Source: Caldifarciminota bacterium (GTDB taxonomy: Bacteria; Hydrothermota; Tepidihabitantia; Tepidihabitantales; DTDR01). Taken from it: a stretch of 56,725 nucleotides of DNA. The DNA is taken from positions 1 through 56,725 of the forward strand of contig JANXBG010000009.1 in NCBI GenBank assembly GCA_025060715.1. The letters are read 5' to 3'. Position 1 is the first letter of the stretch; every line of letters starts with the position of its first letter. The notes under the pieces are model-generated. The model was given only the letters and a program-made list of their open reading frames with translations, was not told where the DNA came from and ran no database searches. The translations under genes and the position numbers were made by a program. Positions 1 through 8,172 of this stretch are shown piece by piece.

Positions 1-522
1 ACGCCAACCGACAGTAATAAATGGAAAGATGTTTCTGGTAGATTAGTATTAAAACCGATAGATAATTCCTTTATTGGTGGAAACTTTTACTATGGAAAGA
101 GAGGCGCTAAAGATGACTCGCTTCTTTCTTATACTCGTTTAGGCTTAGAAGTGGGTTATACCCAAGCACCTTTTACCTTGGTATTTGAATATCTTATGGG
201 AACTCACGAGGTGTTTAAGGTAAAGGAAAATAAGATTGAAAAGAAGACTGAAAAGCCTATGGGATTTTATGGAATATTTGGTTATCTAATAGATATCTTT
301 ACGGTTAATAAAGTATACACTTTTCAACCGATTGTTCGCTTTGATTACCGAAAGAAAAATAAAGATGCAAAGGAAGAGACAGGAATAACCTTTGGTATAA
401 ATTACTTTGTGAGGGGGGACTATTTAAAAATAACTCCTAATGTTGCTTATTACACTTACTATATTGGTGATAAAAAACTTACTGAAATAAGGGCTATTCT
501 CCAATTACAAGGTTATCTATAA
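1..522 (+). CDS. Outer-membrane porin-like beta-barrel, C-terminal part (5' end cut by window)
   Basis: The frame is open from base 1, so the gene begins upstream of the window; 173 codons are visible. The residues alternate polar and hydrophobic/aromatic in short strands (for example GGNFYYGK, RLGLEVGYTQ, VRFDYRKK, GITFGINYFV, VAYYTYY), as in transmembrane beta strands. The protein ends in a short strand, LQLQGYL, as outer-membrane barrels do. The pattern resembles the end of phosphate-selective porins of the OprO/OprP type, and pstS follows after a terminator, which supports a role in phosphate passage across the outer membrane. That assignment is inference from fold pattern and neighbourhood; a general porin is equally compatible. 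Internal ATGs, such as the one at 151, are not starts because the frame continues upstream of them. Confidence 0.6.
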   Translation, partial: TPTDSNKWKDVSGRLVLKPIDNSFIGGNFYYGKRGAKDDSLLSYTRLGLEVGYTQAPFTLVFEYLMGTHEVFKVKENKIEKKTEKPMGFYGIFGYLIDIFTVNKVYTFQPIVRFDYRKKNKDAKEETGITFGINYFVRGDYLKITPNVAYYTYYIGDKKLTEIRAILQLQGYL

Positions 523-555
523 TAAGTTAATAAATCAAATGTGTTTAAAAGGCGG

Positions 556-589
556 GAGGCAGGGAAATTTAACCCTGCCTCTTTTTTTT
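556..589 (+). terminator. Rho-independent terminator after the porin gene
   Basis: A perfect 9-bp stem, GAGGCAGGG/CCCTGCCTC, with an 8-base loop is followed directly by eight T residues. It lies 33 bases after the porin stop and ends about 43 bases before pstS, so it separates the two transcripts or attenuates read-through into pstS. Confidence 0.9.
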
Positions 590-631
590 ATAACAAATAA
601 AAAACAAAACAAACAAAAAGGAGGAAAAGAA

Positions 632-1513
632 ATGAAAAAAATAAAAAAAATGTTTCTTTTATTTTCTTTATTATTCTTACTCTTTATGAGTCTTCAAAAG
701 GGCGAGCTCATTATCAAAGGTTCGGATACGATGGTTAATCTCGTGGCTGCTTTAGTTGAGAAATATACCAAAGAAAATCCGCGAGCGAATATCACAGTAA
801 TGGGAGGCGGTAGTGGTGTCGGAATTGCTGGTTTGATTGATAAGGAAATAGTTTGTGCCAATTCTTCAAGGGAGCTTAAAGAATCTGAGAAAAAGAAATT
901 AAAGGAGAATGGGGTAGATTATTTAGAGATTCCAATTGCTTATGATTTACTTTGTATTATTGTGAATGAGAAGAATCCGATTGAGAATTTAACCTTAAGC
1001 GAATTAAAGGATATTTACCAGGGGAAGGTTAAGAATTGGCAGGAGTTAAAATCTTTTAATAATCCGATTTCTCTTTATGGTAGAAATCCGGCTTCGGGAA
1101 CTTATGAGTTTTTTAAAGAGGTTGTTTTGAAAGGAGATTATTCTCCGGACATGAAACAGATGGCGGGGACAGCAGCGATTGTTGATGCTGTGGCTCAAGA
1201 TGTGGGAGGGATTGGTTATGTTGGGTTAGGTTATGTGAAAGATGTAAAAGGAATAAAGGTTTTGAAGATAAGGAATGAGAAAGATGGAAAATATTATACT
1301 CCTTTAGATGTGGCTAATCTTCCAAAATATCCTTTAGCTCGGCCATTATACCATATTGTTAATAAGAAATTCTTATATGCGGATATTGGGAAGGTTTTAA
1401 GAGATTTTATTAGATGGGAGCTGACGAGAGGGGATAAGATAATTGAAGAGGTTGGTTTTGTGCCGCTACCGCAATCGGAAAAAGAAAAGGCGCTGAAGCT
1501 CCTAGAAAAGTAA
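632..1513 (+). CDS. pstS: Phosphate ABC transporter substrate-binding protein
   Basis: Periplasmic phosphate receptor of the PstSCAB importer, 293 aa. An N-terminal signal peptide (MKKIKKMFLLFSLLFLLF...) precedes the mature start at about residue 26. Family motifs visible are IKGSDTMVNLVAAL, GGGSGVGIAGL (phosphate-binding loop), the SSRELKE stretch, GRNPASGTYEFF and GGIGYVGLGYV. The start at 632 is chosen because it has a strong Shine-Dalgarno (AGGAGGAAAAG) and begins the signal peptide; the frame is open upstream to 539, but that part covers the terminator. There is no clear lipobox cysteine. The permease and ATPase partners (pstC, pstA, pstB) are more than 20 kb away on the other strand, so the receptor gene is split from its operon. 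The porin-like gene lies immediately upstream. Confidence 0.93.
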   Translation: MKKIKKMFLLFSLLFLLFMSLQKGELIIKGSDTMVNLVAALVEKYTKENPRANITVMGGGSGVGIAGLIDKEIVCANSSRELKESEKKKLKENGVDYLEIPIAYDLLCIIVNEKNPIENLTLSELKDIYQGKVKNWQELKSFNNPISLYGRNPASGTYEFFKEVVLKGDYSPDMKQMAGTAAIVDAVAQDVGGIGYVGLGYVKDVKGIKVLKIRNEKDGKYYTPLDVANLPKYPLARPLYHIVNKKFLYADIGKVLRDFIRWELTRGDKIIEEVGFVPLPQSEKEKALKLLEK

Positions 1514-1534
1514 ATTAGCTTCTTCTAATCCAGA

Positions 1535-1570
1535 AATAAAGAGGGGCTTCTAAGCCCCTCTTTATTATTT
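1535..1570 (+). terminator. Rho-independent terminator after pstS
   Basis: A perfect inverted repeat, AATAAAGAGGGGCTT / AAGCCCCTCTTTATT, with a tiny loop lies 21 bases after the pstS stop and is followed by a T-rich tract. The flanking A/T pairs would let it work in both directions. Confidence 0.9.
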
Positions 1571-1585
1571 TAAGATTTAATTATA

Positions 1586-1614
1586 TTGACTTTTCATTGT
1601 TCTTTTATTAAAAT
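1586..1614 (+). promoter_or_regulatory. Sigma-70-type promoter, probably leaderless
   Basis: TTGACT (1586-1591), a 17-bp spacer and TAAAAT (1609-1614). The -10 box ends 8 bases before the ATG at 1623, so transcription is predicted to begin at or within two bases of the start codon. No Shine-Dalgarno sequence is present. Confidence 0.65.
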
Positions 1615-1622
1615 TATTAATT

Positions 1623-2231
1623 ATGAAGATTTTTAAATACTTTGTTTTAGTATTTGTTATCTTTGCTTTTTGTGGTCAAAAGAAAGAAGTAAAAAAAGAA
1701 GAAATAAAATTGGATAAGAAACTTATTTTCTTAATTGCGCCCAAAGATTTTCGGGATGAGGAATTTAAAATTCCTTATGAGTATTTAAAAAAAGCAGGAG
1801 TAAAGATTACTGTGGTTTCAAGTGAAACAACTGAGGCAATTGGAATGTTAGGAATGAGAGTAAAACCGAATGGTTATTTAAATAATCTAAATTATGAAGA
1901 TTATGATGGTTTTATTTTAATAGGTGGTTCTGGTTCGGTTTTTTATTGGAATAATAAGAAAGTTTGGGAGATTTGTCGGTATTTTAATGAGAAAAATAAA
2001 CTTCTGGCAGGTATCTGTTTGGCACCGATTACTCTTGTAAAGAGTGGGGTTCTTACCAATAGAAAAGCTACCTGTTTTAACGATAAACGGGCATTAGAGG
2101 AATTTAGGAATTTCAACGTGGAATATGTTGATAAAGAGGTGGTTATTGACGGGAATATAATTACTGCAAATGGTCCAGAGGCTTCAGAGAAGTTTGCTAA
2201 GGCGATATTAGATTATTTAAAAAAACAATAA
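1623..2231 (+). CDS. Exported DJ-1/PfpI family protein (putative lipoprotein)
   Basis: A 202-aa protein with an N-terminal hydrophobic signal ending in a lipobox-like ...IFAFC (Cys17), then a charged linker and a complete DJ-1/PfpI domain. The nucleophile elbow is AGICLAP with Cys132, and IGGSG (about residues 101-105) and the FRDEEF segment, which carries the usual conserved Glu, are in the expected places. DJ-1/PfpI proteins include deglycase-, peptidase- and chaperone-like members; the substrate cannot be told from sequence. Most are cytoplasmic, so a signal sequence is unusual. The -1 lipobox residue is Phe rather than Gly/Ala/Ser, so plain membrane anchoring is possible instead of lipidation. 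The gene has its own promoter and is followed closely by dtd. Confidence 0.8.
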   Translation: MKIFKYFVLVFVIFAFCGQKKEVKKEEIKLDKKLIFLIAPKDFRDEEFKIPYEYLKKAGVKITVVSSETTEAIGMLGMRVKPNGYLNNLNYEDYDGFILIGGSGSVFYWNNKKVWEICRYFNEKNKLLAGICLAPITLVKSGVLTNRKATCFNDKRALEEFRNFNVEYVDKEVVIDGNIITANGPEASEKFAKAILDYLKKQ

Positions 2232-2250
2232 GTTTATTCTGTTCTTTCCT

Positions 2251-2688
2251 TTGAGGTGCGTGTTACAAAGGGTAAAAAGTTGTGAATGTTATATTGATAA
2301 TCACTTATATTCAAAAATTGGAAAAGGGATATTAGTTTTTTTAGGAATCGGGGAAGGAGATAATGAAAGTAAGTGTATTAAATTAGCCCAAAGAATTCCT
2401 CAATTAAGAATTTTTGAAGATGAAGAAGGAAAGATGAGTTATTCTTTAGAAAAAATAAAAGGAGAAATTATGGTTATCCCTAATTTTACTCTTTATGGAG
2501 ATTTAAAAAAAGGATTAAGGCCAGATTTTACAAAAGCAGAAAAGAAAGAGATTGCTAAAAGTTTATATGAGAGATTTGTTTTAGAGTTAAAATACCAAGG
2601 GATAAAGGTTGCTGAAGGATCTTTTGGAGCAAGAATGTTAATAAAAATTGAGAATGATGGTCCAGTAACCTTTATTTTGGAGGAGTAA
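2251..2688 (+). CDS. dtd: D-aminoacyl-tRNA deacylase
   Basis: Hydrolyses D-amino acids (and glycine mischarged on tRNA-Ala) from tRNA as a cytoplasmic proofreading enzyme. The 145-aa length is standard. The protein opens with the family signature MRCVLQRV, reached with a TTG start codon at 2251, and carries NFTLYGD (family form SQFTLY.D), KGLRPDF (family KG.RP.F) and the C-terminal GPVT motif that holds the Gly-cisPro-type selectivity loop of the family. In the first motif the common Ser-Gln is replaced by Pro-Asn. The TTG start is supported only by the alignment-defined N-terminus; there is no clear ribosome-binding site in the 19-base gap after the DJ-1 gene. Confidence 0.92.
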   Translation: MRCVLQRVKSCECYIDNHLYSKIGKGILVFLGIGEGDNESKCIKLAQRIPQLRIFEDEEGKMSYSLEKIKGEIMVIPNFTLYGDLKKGLRPDFTKAEKKEIAKSLYERFVLELKYQGIKVAEGSFGARMLIKIENDGPVTFILEE

Positions 2689-2689
2689 A

Positions 2690-3550
2690 ATGATCAGAAG
2701 TATGACCGGAATTGGTGTTGGAAAAGGTTATGGAATAAATGTGGAATTAAAATCTTTCAATCACAAACACTTAGAAATGGCAATAAAAATGCCCGAAAGA
2801 TTAAAAATTTATGAAGCGGAAATTAAAGAATGGATAAGAAACAAAATTAAAAGAGGTTATTTACAGGTTTCCATAAATCTGGAAGGTAATGAATTGACTA
2901 CTGAGGAGTTTACTTATGATGAAAATTTGGTAGAAAATATTTTGAAAATTTGTAATAGTTTGAAAGAGAAATATAATTTGAAAGGAGAGGTGGATATAAA
3001 TTTTTTGCTTTCTTTACCTGGAGTTTTAAAAGTAGAAAAGAAGGAGAAGGATAATAAGACGCTTTATGAGAATTTGAAGAAAATTTTTAATAAGGCATTA
3101 ACCAATTTAATTAAGATGAGGGAAAAAGAAGGAAGATTTATTGCCCAAGAATTTAGAAAAAGGCTTTCTAACATTATAAAATTGGTAAAATTGATTGAGG
3201 AGCGAATACCCAGTAAATTAAAAGAGAAAGAGAACGCGCTTTTAAATCGGGTTAATTTTAATAACAAAGAAGAAATCCGAAATAGAATCTTACAGGAAAT
3301 TTCTTTACTTCAGGAAAGGATTGATATTAGTGAAGAGTGTAGCCGTCTTCGTTCCCATGCCCAACTCTTTTTATCAACTTTAAAAGAAAAGAACTCTTCA
3401 GGAAGGAAATTGGAGTTTATTTTATCGGAAATGATAAGAGAAATAGAGACTTTGGCAAGCAAAGCAAGAGATTTTTATATTTCCGAAAAAGTGATTCTAA
3501 TAAAAGAAGAGATTGATAAACTACGGGAACAGGTGAGAAATGTTGAGTAA
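2690..3550 (+). CDS. yicC: YicC/YloC family endoribonuclease
   Basis: A 286-aa cytoplasmic protein matching the YicC family. The N-terminus MIRSMTGIGVG followed by NVELKSFNHKHLE is the family hallmark, and the C-terminal region (ISEECSRLRSHAQLF.. KLEFILSEMIREIETLASKA) carries the conserved acidic/His block of the catalytic DUF1732 part. Family members are oligomeric RNA endonucleases in which E. coli YicC takes part in small-RNA turnover. The start has a good Shine-Dalgarno (GGAGG) lying in the end of dtd. It is the first gene of the conserved yicC-gmk-rpoZ-coaBC cluster and overlaps gmk by 11 bases. Confidence 0.92.
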   Translation: MIRSMTGIGVGKGYGINVELKSFNHKHLEMAIKMPERLKIYEAEIKEWIRNKIKRGYLQVSINLEGNELTTEEFTYDENLVENILKICNSLKEKYNLKGEVDINFLLSLPGVLKVEKKEKDNKTLYENLKKIFNKALTNLIKMREKEGRFIAQEFRKRLSNIIKLVKLIEERIPSKLKEKENALLNRVNFNNKEEIRNRILQEISLLQERIDISEECSRLRSHAQLFLSTLKEKNSSGRKLEFILSEMIREIETLASKARDFYISEKVILIKEEIDKLREQVRNVE

Positions 3551-4127
3551 TAAAATTTTTGTTTTGGTTGGTCTTTCAGGAAGTGGCAAATCAACTTTAA
3601 TTAAAAATCTTCTTAAAAAAAATCACAAGGATATTTTTTATTCTATCTCTTTAACCACTCGAAAAAAAAGAAAAGGTGAAAAGGAAGGTAAAGATTACTA
3701 TTTTATCTCCTTAGAAGACTTTCAAAAAATGATTAAAAAAAAGAAACTATTAGAATGGACTTTTACTTATGGTAATTATTATGGCACACCTAAAGAGCCT
3801 TTGATGAAAGCCTTAAAGGAAGGTAAAAAAATCTTAATGGACTTAGATATTAATGGTGCCAAAAAGATTAAAGAGAAGTTTAAAGACCAAAGTAAAATAA
3901 TTTTAGTTTTACCTCCCACTTTTGATAGTTTAAAAGAAAGATTAAAAAAGAGAAAAGAAAAAGAAATAAATCTTCGTTTATTGACAGATAAAAAAGCTTT
4001 GAAGGAGCTTTTAAAAAATAGAAAGATTTTTGATTATTATTTGGTGAATGATAATTTAAAAGAAGCTATTAAGAATTTAGAAGCAATTATTAAAGCAGAA
4101 GAATTAAAAGAGTTACCAAAAATTTAA
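3540..4127 (+). CDS. gmk: Guanylate kinase
   Basis: Phosphorylates GMP to GDP with ATP in purine nucleotide synthesis. The 195-aa protein has the P-loop GLSGSGKST (about residues 12-20), the GMP-binding TTRKKRKGEKEGKDYYF segment (family TTR..R.GE..G.DY.F), then LLEWTFTYGNYYGTP and the LMDLDINGAKKIK block. It overlaps the end of yicC, giving translational coupling. The lid region is shorter and lysine-rich, as in AT-rich thermophiles. Confidence 0.95.
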   Translation: MLSNKIFVLVGLSGSGKSTLIKNLLKKNHKDIFYSISLTTRKKRKGEKEGKDYYFISLEDFQKMIKKKKLLEWTFTYGNYYGTPKEPLMKALKEGKKILMDLDINGAKKIKEKFKDQSKIILVLPPTFDSLKERLKKRKEKEINLRLLTDKKALKELLKNRKIFDYYLVNDNLKEAIKNLEAIIKAEELKELPKI

Positions 4128-4140
4128 AAAGGAGGTGATA

Positions 4141-4326
4141 ATGAGCGATTTTCATATTGAGATTGATAACAAAAATTTTAATAAATACAAAGTAATTTTA
4201 GCAGCAGCAAAATTAGCAAGAAAATATTTAGAGTTAATTAGAGAAGGAAAGATGGAACCAAAAGAGAATGTATATCTTTATGCCTTAAAACAAATTTTAA
4301 GTGGTGAGGTAAAAATTGAAGAATGA
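4141..4326 (+). CDS. rpoZ: DNA-directed RNA polymerase omega subunit
   Basis: A 61-aa protein in the position where omega is normally found between gmk and coaBC. The core KYKVILAAAKLARKYLEL corresponds to the conserved ..RY.LV..AAKRAR.L of omega, and the C-terminal half ALKQILSGEVKIEE matches the usual AL.EI..GKI. The ATG at 4141 is preceded by a strong AAGGAGGTGATA; a GTG six bases upstream lies within that Shine-Dalgarno and is unlikely to be used. It overlaps coaBC by 4 bases (ATGA). Confidence 0.85.
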   Translation: MSDFHIEIDNKNFNKYKVILAAAKLARKYLELIREGKMEPKENVYLYALKQILSGEVKIEE

Positions 4327-5510
4327 TTTTAAAAGATAAGAAGATTCTTTTAGGTGTTTCTTCTAGTGTAGCAATATATAAATCCTTAGAGATTATTCGG
4401 CTTCTTAAAAAAGAGGAAGCAGAGGTTTTTGTGGTGATGACGAAGAATGCCAAAAAATTAATCAGTCCCCTACTCTTTTCTGCTCTTTCAGGTAAGCCAA
4501 CTTTTTGGGAGATGTTTTCTAATGAGCAGAGATATCCTCATTTGGAGTTAGTAAAAGATATCTCTCTTTTTCTGATTGCACCAGCAACAGCCAATATTAT
4601 TTCTAAGATTGCGAATGGGATTGCTGATGATTTACTTACTACTTCAGTACTGAGCTGTAAAGCGCCGATTGTAATTGCGCCAGCAATGAATGTGAATATG
4701 TGGGAAAAAGAAATAATCCAAAGAAATTTGGATAGTTTAAGGAAAAATGGATTTTTTATAATTGAACCGGAAGAAGGAGAATTGGGTTGTGGTGAAAAGG
4801 GAAAAGGTAGGATGGCAGACCCCCAGAAGATTCTAAATTTTGTTAAAGCTCTTTTATTTACCGAAAGAAAAAAGATAAAATTTGTTATTACTGGCGGTGC
4901 TACAGAAAGTAGTATTGATAAAATTAGAATAATTACTAATCGAGCGAGTGGGCTTTTAAGTGTTTTGTTGGCAGAAGTCTGTTATCAATTGGGATATCAA
5001 GTTACCCTAATTTTAGGAAGGAGTGAATATTATCCTACTTTACCAATAAAAGTAATAAGGGCTTTTACTAATAAAGAAATGTTAGAGGAGATAAAGAAAG
5101 AGATAGATGAAAATACTTGTTTAATTATGAATGCTGCTCCTTGTGACTACAAAGTTAAAGAGACCTTCCCTTTTAAAGTAAAAAATGGAGAATTGGAATT
5201 GAAATTAGTAAGAGATATTGATATTTTGAAGGAGTTAAGCGATAAAAAACTGCTTTGTAAAATTGGTTTTTCTTGCGATGTGAAAGAGGAATTAAAGGAA
5301 GGGGAAAGAAAATTGAAAGAAAAGGCTCTATCCCTTTGTGTAATAAATCCCAGTGAAACTATTGGTAGTGAAAATATAAAAGCCACTTTGCTCTTTGAAG
5401 ATGGTAAAAAGAAGGAATTACCTTTAATGGCTAAAAAAGATTTTGCTTTCAAACTTATTGAGGAGGTGGAATTATGGTTGAAAGAGAAGCACCCCATTCC
5501 ACAGAATTAG
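4323..5510 (+). CDS. coaBC: Bifunctional phosphopantothenoylcysteine decarboxylase/phosphopantothenate-cysteine ligase
   Basis: Carries out two consecutive steps of coenzyme A synthesis, 395 aa. The N-terminal flavin-dependent CoaC half has KILLGVSSSVAIYKSLEIIR, the APATANIISKIANGIADDLL block, PAMNVNMW (substrate-binding PXMNXXMW) and GCGEKGKGRM (active-site Cys segment). The CoaB half starts at about residue 180 with ITGGATESSIDKIR, followed by ITNRASGLLSVLLAE. The usual PID.VR motif appears as SIDKIR. Overlaps join it to rpoZ and dnaB (37 bases). Confidence 0.94.
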   Translation: MILKDKKILLGVSSSVAIYKSLEIIRLLKKEEAEVFVVMTKNAKKLISPLLFSALSGKPTFWEMFSNEQRYPHLELVKDISLFLIAPATANIISKIANGIADDLLTTSVLSCKAPIVIAPAMNVNMWEKEIIQRNLDSLRKNGFFIIEPEEGELGCGEKGKGRMADPQKILNFVKALLFTERKKIKFVITGGATESSIDKIRIITNRASGLLSVLLAEVCYQLGYQVTLILGRSEYYPTLPIKVIRAFTNKEMLEEIKKEIDENTCLIMNAAPCDYKVKETFPFKVKNGELELKLVRDIDILKELSDKKLLCKIGFSCDVKEELKEGERKLKEKALSLCVINPSETIGSENIKATLLFEDGKKKELPLMAKKDFAFKLIEEVELWLKEKHPIPQN

Positions 5511-6823
5511 AAAAGGCTTTATTAGGAGCTATGCTTATTGATCAAGAGGTAATCCCCCGGGTTTTAGAATATGTGGATAAAAGTTGTTTTTATTCTGAAA
5601 GTCATCAGATAATTTTTAATATTATTGTGAGTCTTTTTGAAAGGAATGCAGTAGTGGATGTGAATACTGTTGTTGAAGAGTTAAGAAGGCAGAATTTATT
5701 GGAGGAGGTTGGGGGTCGGGAGGAGTTAGCAAATTTAAGTAATTATGTTTTAACAACAGCTGGTGTAGAAGAGTGGGCAAAATTGGTTTTAGAAAAAGCA
5801 ATTAAGAGAAAATTAATGCAAGTTGCAACTCAGATTGTTAAAGAAACTTGTGAAGATAAATTGCCGGTGGATGAGCTTTTGGATAGAGCCGAATCAATGA
5901 TTTTTTCTATAAAGGAAGCGAGGATAAGAAAGGGTTTTGTTTCAATAAAGGAAGTATTAAAAGAGACTTTAAAAGATATTGAGGAGGCTTCTCAGAAGAA
6001 GAAATTTTTTACTGGTTTAGAAACGGGATTTTCAAAGTTAGATGAAATGACTTCAGGAATTCAAAATGGGGATTTGATAATTATTGCTGGCCGGCCATCA
6101 ATGGGAAAAACTGCTTTTGCTTTAAATTTAGCAACGAATATTGCAGTAAGAAATCGGGTACCGATAGCCTTCTTTTCCTTAGAAATGTCTAAAGAGCTAC
6201 TTATTCAGAGGCTGATCTGTAGTGAAGCGAAGATTAGTTTAAGGGCTTTAAGGGCAGGCCAAATTTCTCGGGATGCTTGGCAAAGGATTTCTATGGCATG
6301 CGGAGTTTTTTACGATATTGAATTTTTTATTGATGACTCACCGCGATTATCAGTATTAGATATTCGGGCAAAGGCAAGAAGATTAAAATCAGAAGTTCCC
6401 TTAGGTTTGGTGGTGATTGATTACTTACAATTAATTGAAGGGGTGAGAGAAAGTCGGAGTGCTACCCGTCAAGAAGTAATTTCAGAAATCTCCCGTTCTT
6501 TAAAAGCAATGGCAAAAGAATTAAATATTCCGGTAATTTGTCTTTCTCAGTTATCACGAAGTCCCGAAAGGAGGGATCCTAAAAGGCCAATACCTCAATT
6601 AGCTGATTTAAGAGAATCAGGAGCAATCGAGCAAGATGCTGATTTAGTAATTCTTTTATATCGGGATGAATTTTATAATGAAGATAGTCCGGAAAAAGGA
6701 ATGGCACGAATAATTATTGCTAAACAACGAAATGGTCCTACTGGTCAATTTAAATTAGCCTTCCTTAGCGAATATATGAGATTTGATAATTTAACCTTTG
6801 AGGAAGATGTTGAATTAGAATGA
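5474..6823 (+). CDS. dnaB: Replicative DNA helicase DnaB
   Basis: The hexameric 5'-3' helicase of the replication fork, 449 aa with no intein. The N-terminal primase-interacting domain begins EREAPHSTELEKALLGAML. The RecA-like domain has Walker A GRPSMGKTAF (about residue 210), FFSLEMSKELLIQRL, Walker B region LGLVVIDYLQLIEG, LSQLSRSPERR and the C-terminal LRESGAIEQDADLVILLYR with the arginine-finger region. A strong AGGAGG lies before the ATG at 5474 inside the end of coaBC. It overlaps radA by 4 bases. Confidence 0.97.
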   Translation: MVEREAPHSTELEKALLGAMLIDQEVIPRVLEYVDKSCFYSESHQIIFNIIVSLFERNAVVDVNTVVEELRRQNLLEEVGGREELANLSNYVLTTAGVEEWAKLVLEKAIKRKLMQVATQIVKETCEDKLPVDELLDRAESMIFSIKEARIRKGFVSIKEVLKETLKDIEEASQKKKFFTGLETGFSKLDEMTSGIQNGDLIIIAGRPSMGKTAFALNLATNIAVRNRVPIAFFSLEMSKELLIQRLICSEAKISLRALRAGQISRDAWQRISMACGVFYDIEFFIDDSPRLSVLDIRAKARRLKSEVPLGLVVIDYLQLIEGVRESRSATRQEVISEISRSLKAMAKELNIPVICLSQLSRSPERRDPKRPIPQLADLRESGAIEQDADLVILLYRDEFYNEDSPEKGMARIIIAKQRNGPTGQFKLAFLSEYMRFDNLTFEEDVELE

Positions 6824-8169
6824 ATTTTGTTTGTGAAAACTGTGGTTATGAGAGCTCTAAGTGGTTAGGTAGGTGTCCAGTATGCGGGAGTTGGAACGCC
6901 TTGAGAGAGATGAGAGAGAGCGTTAAAAAGGAGGAAAGAAAAGGATTATTGGTAAATTTAGCGGAAATAAAGGAAGAAAAGGAAGAAAGATTAAAAACCG
7001 ATATTGAAGAATTTGATAGAGTTTTAGGTGGGGGATTAGTGAAAGGTTCGTTAGTTTTAATTGGTGGTGAGCCGGGTATTGGAAAGTCAACTTTAAGTTT
7101 GCAAATTTCCTTGATGTTAATAAACAAAGGGTTTAAAGTGCTTTATGTTTCTAGTGAAGAAAATCCTTCCCAAATTAAAATAAGGTATAATCGCCTTTCT
7201 TTATGTTTAAAGGTAAATTATGAGAAATTTTATCTTTTGTTTTCTTCCGATTTGGAAGAAATTGTTTCCCAAATCGAGAGAATAAAACCAGATGTTGTTA
7301 TTGTTGATTCAATCCAAACAATTGAGGATAAAAGGATTCCTTCTGTTGCTGGTTCAGTTACTCAGGTAAGAGAAGTGACCTTAACACTATTAAATTTGGC
7401 AAAAGAAAAAAGTTTTCCCATAATTATTATCAGTCATGTGACAAAGCAAGGTTTAATTGCTGGTCCAAAAGTTTTGGAGCATATGGTTGATGTGGTTTTA
7501 TATTTTGAAGGAGATATCAATACTGATTATCGAATTTTAAGATGTGAGAAGAATCGGTTTGGACCAGCAAATGAGATTGGAATTTTTGAGATGCAAGAAT
7601 TTGGTTTGCAAGAGGTTAAAAATCCTAATTTCCTTTTTCTGCCTCACTTAAGAGAAGAAGTTTTCGGACTTACTTTTGTTCCTTTATCGGAGGGAAGAAG
7701 AATAATTGTTACCGAGATCCAATGTTTGGCTACTCCTACTTATTTTCCTTATCCTCAAAGGGTGGTACAAGGTTTTGATATAAGAAGATTGTCAATTCTT
7801 TTGTCCGTTTTAGATATTCAAGCAAATATTAACATTGGGCGTTATGATATATATTTAAATGTAGCTGGATCTTTGTATATCAAAGAGAATGCTTGCGATT
7901 TAGGAATAGTTTGTGCAATTACTTCGGCTATTAAAAAAACGCCCATTAAAAAATTAACTTGTTTTCTTGGAGAAGTTGGTTTGTTAGGTGAAATAAGACC
8001 TGTTTCTCTGGTTAGAGAAAGGGTTAAAGAAGCCCAAAAACTTGGTTTTAATAGAATTATCTTACCAAAAGAAAATATTCCCATCTTTTTTGAAGAGGGA
8101 TTAGAGGTGATACCGGTAAGTTCTTTAAAAGAAGTTTTTGAAATTCTTGATTTTGATAAAGGGAGGTGA
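6820..8169 (+). CDS. radA: DNA repair protein RadA (Sms)
   Basis: A RecA-like branch-migration helicase used in recombinational repair, 449 aa. Domains in order: a zinc finger CENCG...CPVCGSW (residues about 5-24); RecA core with Walker A GGEPGIGKST; the RadA-specific KNRFGPANEIG motif; and a Lon-protease-like C-terminal domain from about residue 285 ending near LPKENIP. It is coupled to dnaB by an ATGA overlap and followed by the TRAM-domain gene, similar to the radA-(disA)-yacL order in Firmicutes but without disA. Confidence 0.96.
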   Translation: MNFVCENCGYESSKWLGRCPVCGSWNALREMRESVKKEERKGLLVNLAEIKEEKEERLKTDIEEFDRVLGGGLVKGSLVLIGGEPGIGKSTLSLQISLMLINKGFKVLYVSSEENPSQIKIRYNRLSLCLKVNYEKFYLLFSSDLEEIVSQIERIKPDVVIVDSIQTIEDKRIPSVAGSVTQVREVTLTLLNLAKEKSFPIIIISHVTKQGLIAGPKVLEHMVDVVLYFEGDINTDYRILRCEKNRFGPANEIGIFEMQEFGLQEVKNPNFLFLPHLREEVFGLTFVPLSEGRRIIVTEIQCLATPTYFPYPQRVVQGFDIRRLSILLSVLDIQANINIGRYDIYLNVAGSLYIKENACDLGIVCAITSAIKKTPIKKLTCFLGEVGLLGEIRPVSLVRERVKEAQKLGFNRIILPKENIPIFFEEGLEVIPVSSLKEVFEILDFDKGR

Positions 8170-8172
8170 GAT

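Noticed and set aside
539-631. Upstream extension of the pstS frame to 539
   Set aside because: It would translate through the porin terminator, and the Shine-Dalgarno and signal peptide fit the ATG at 632.
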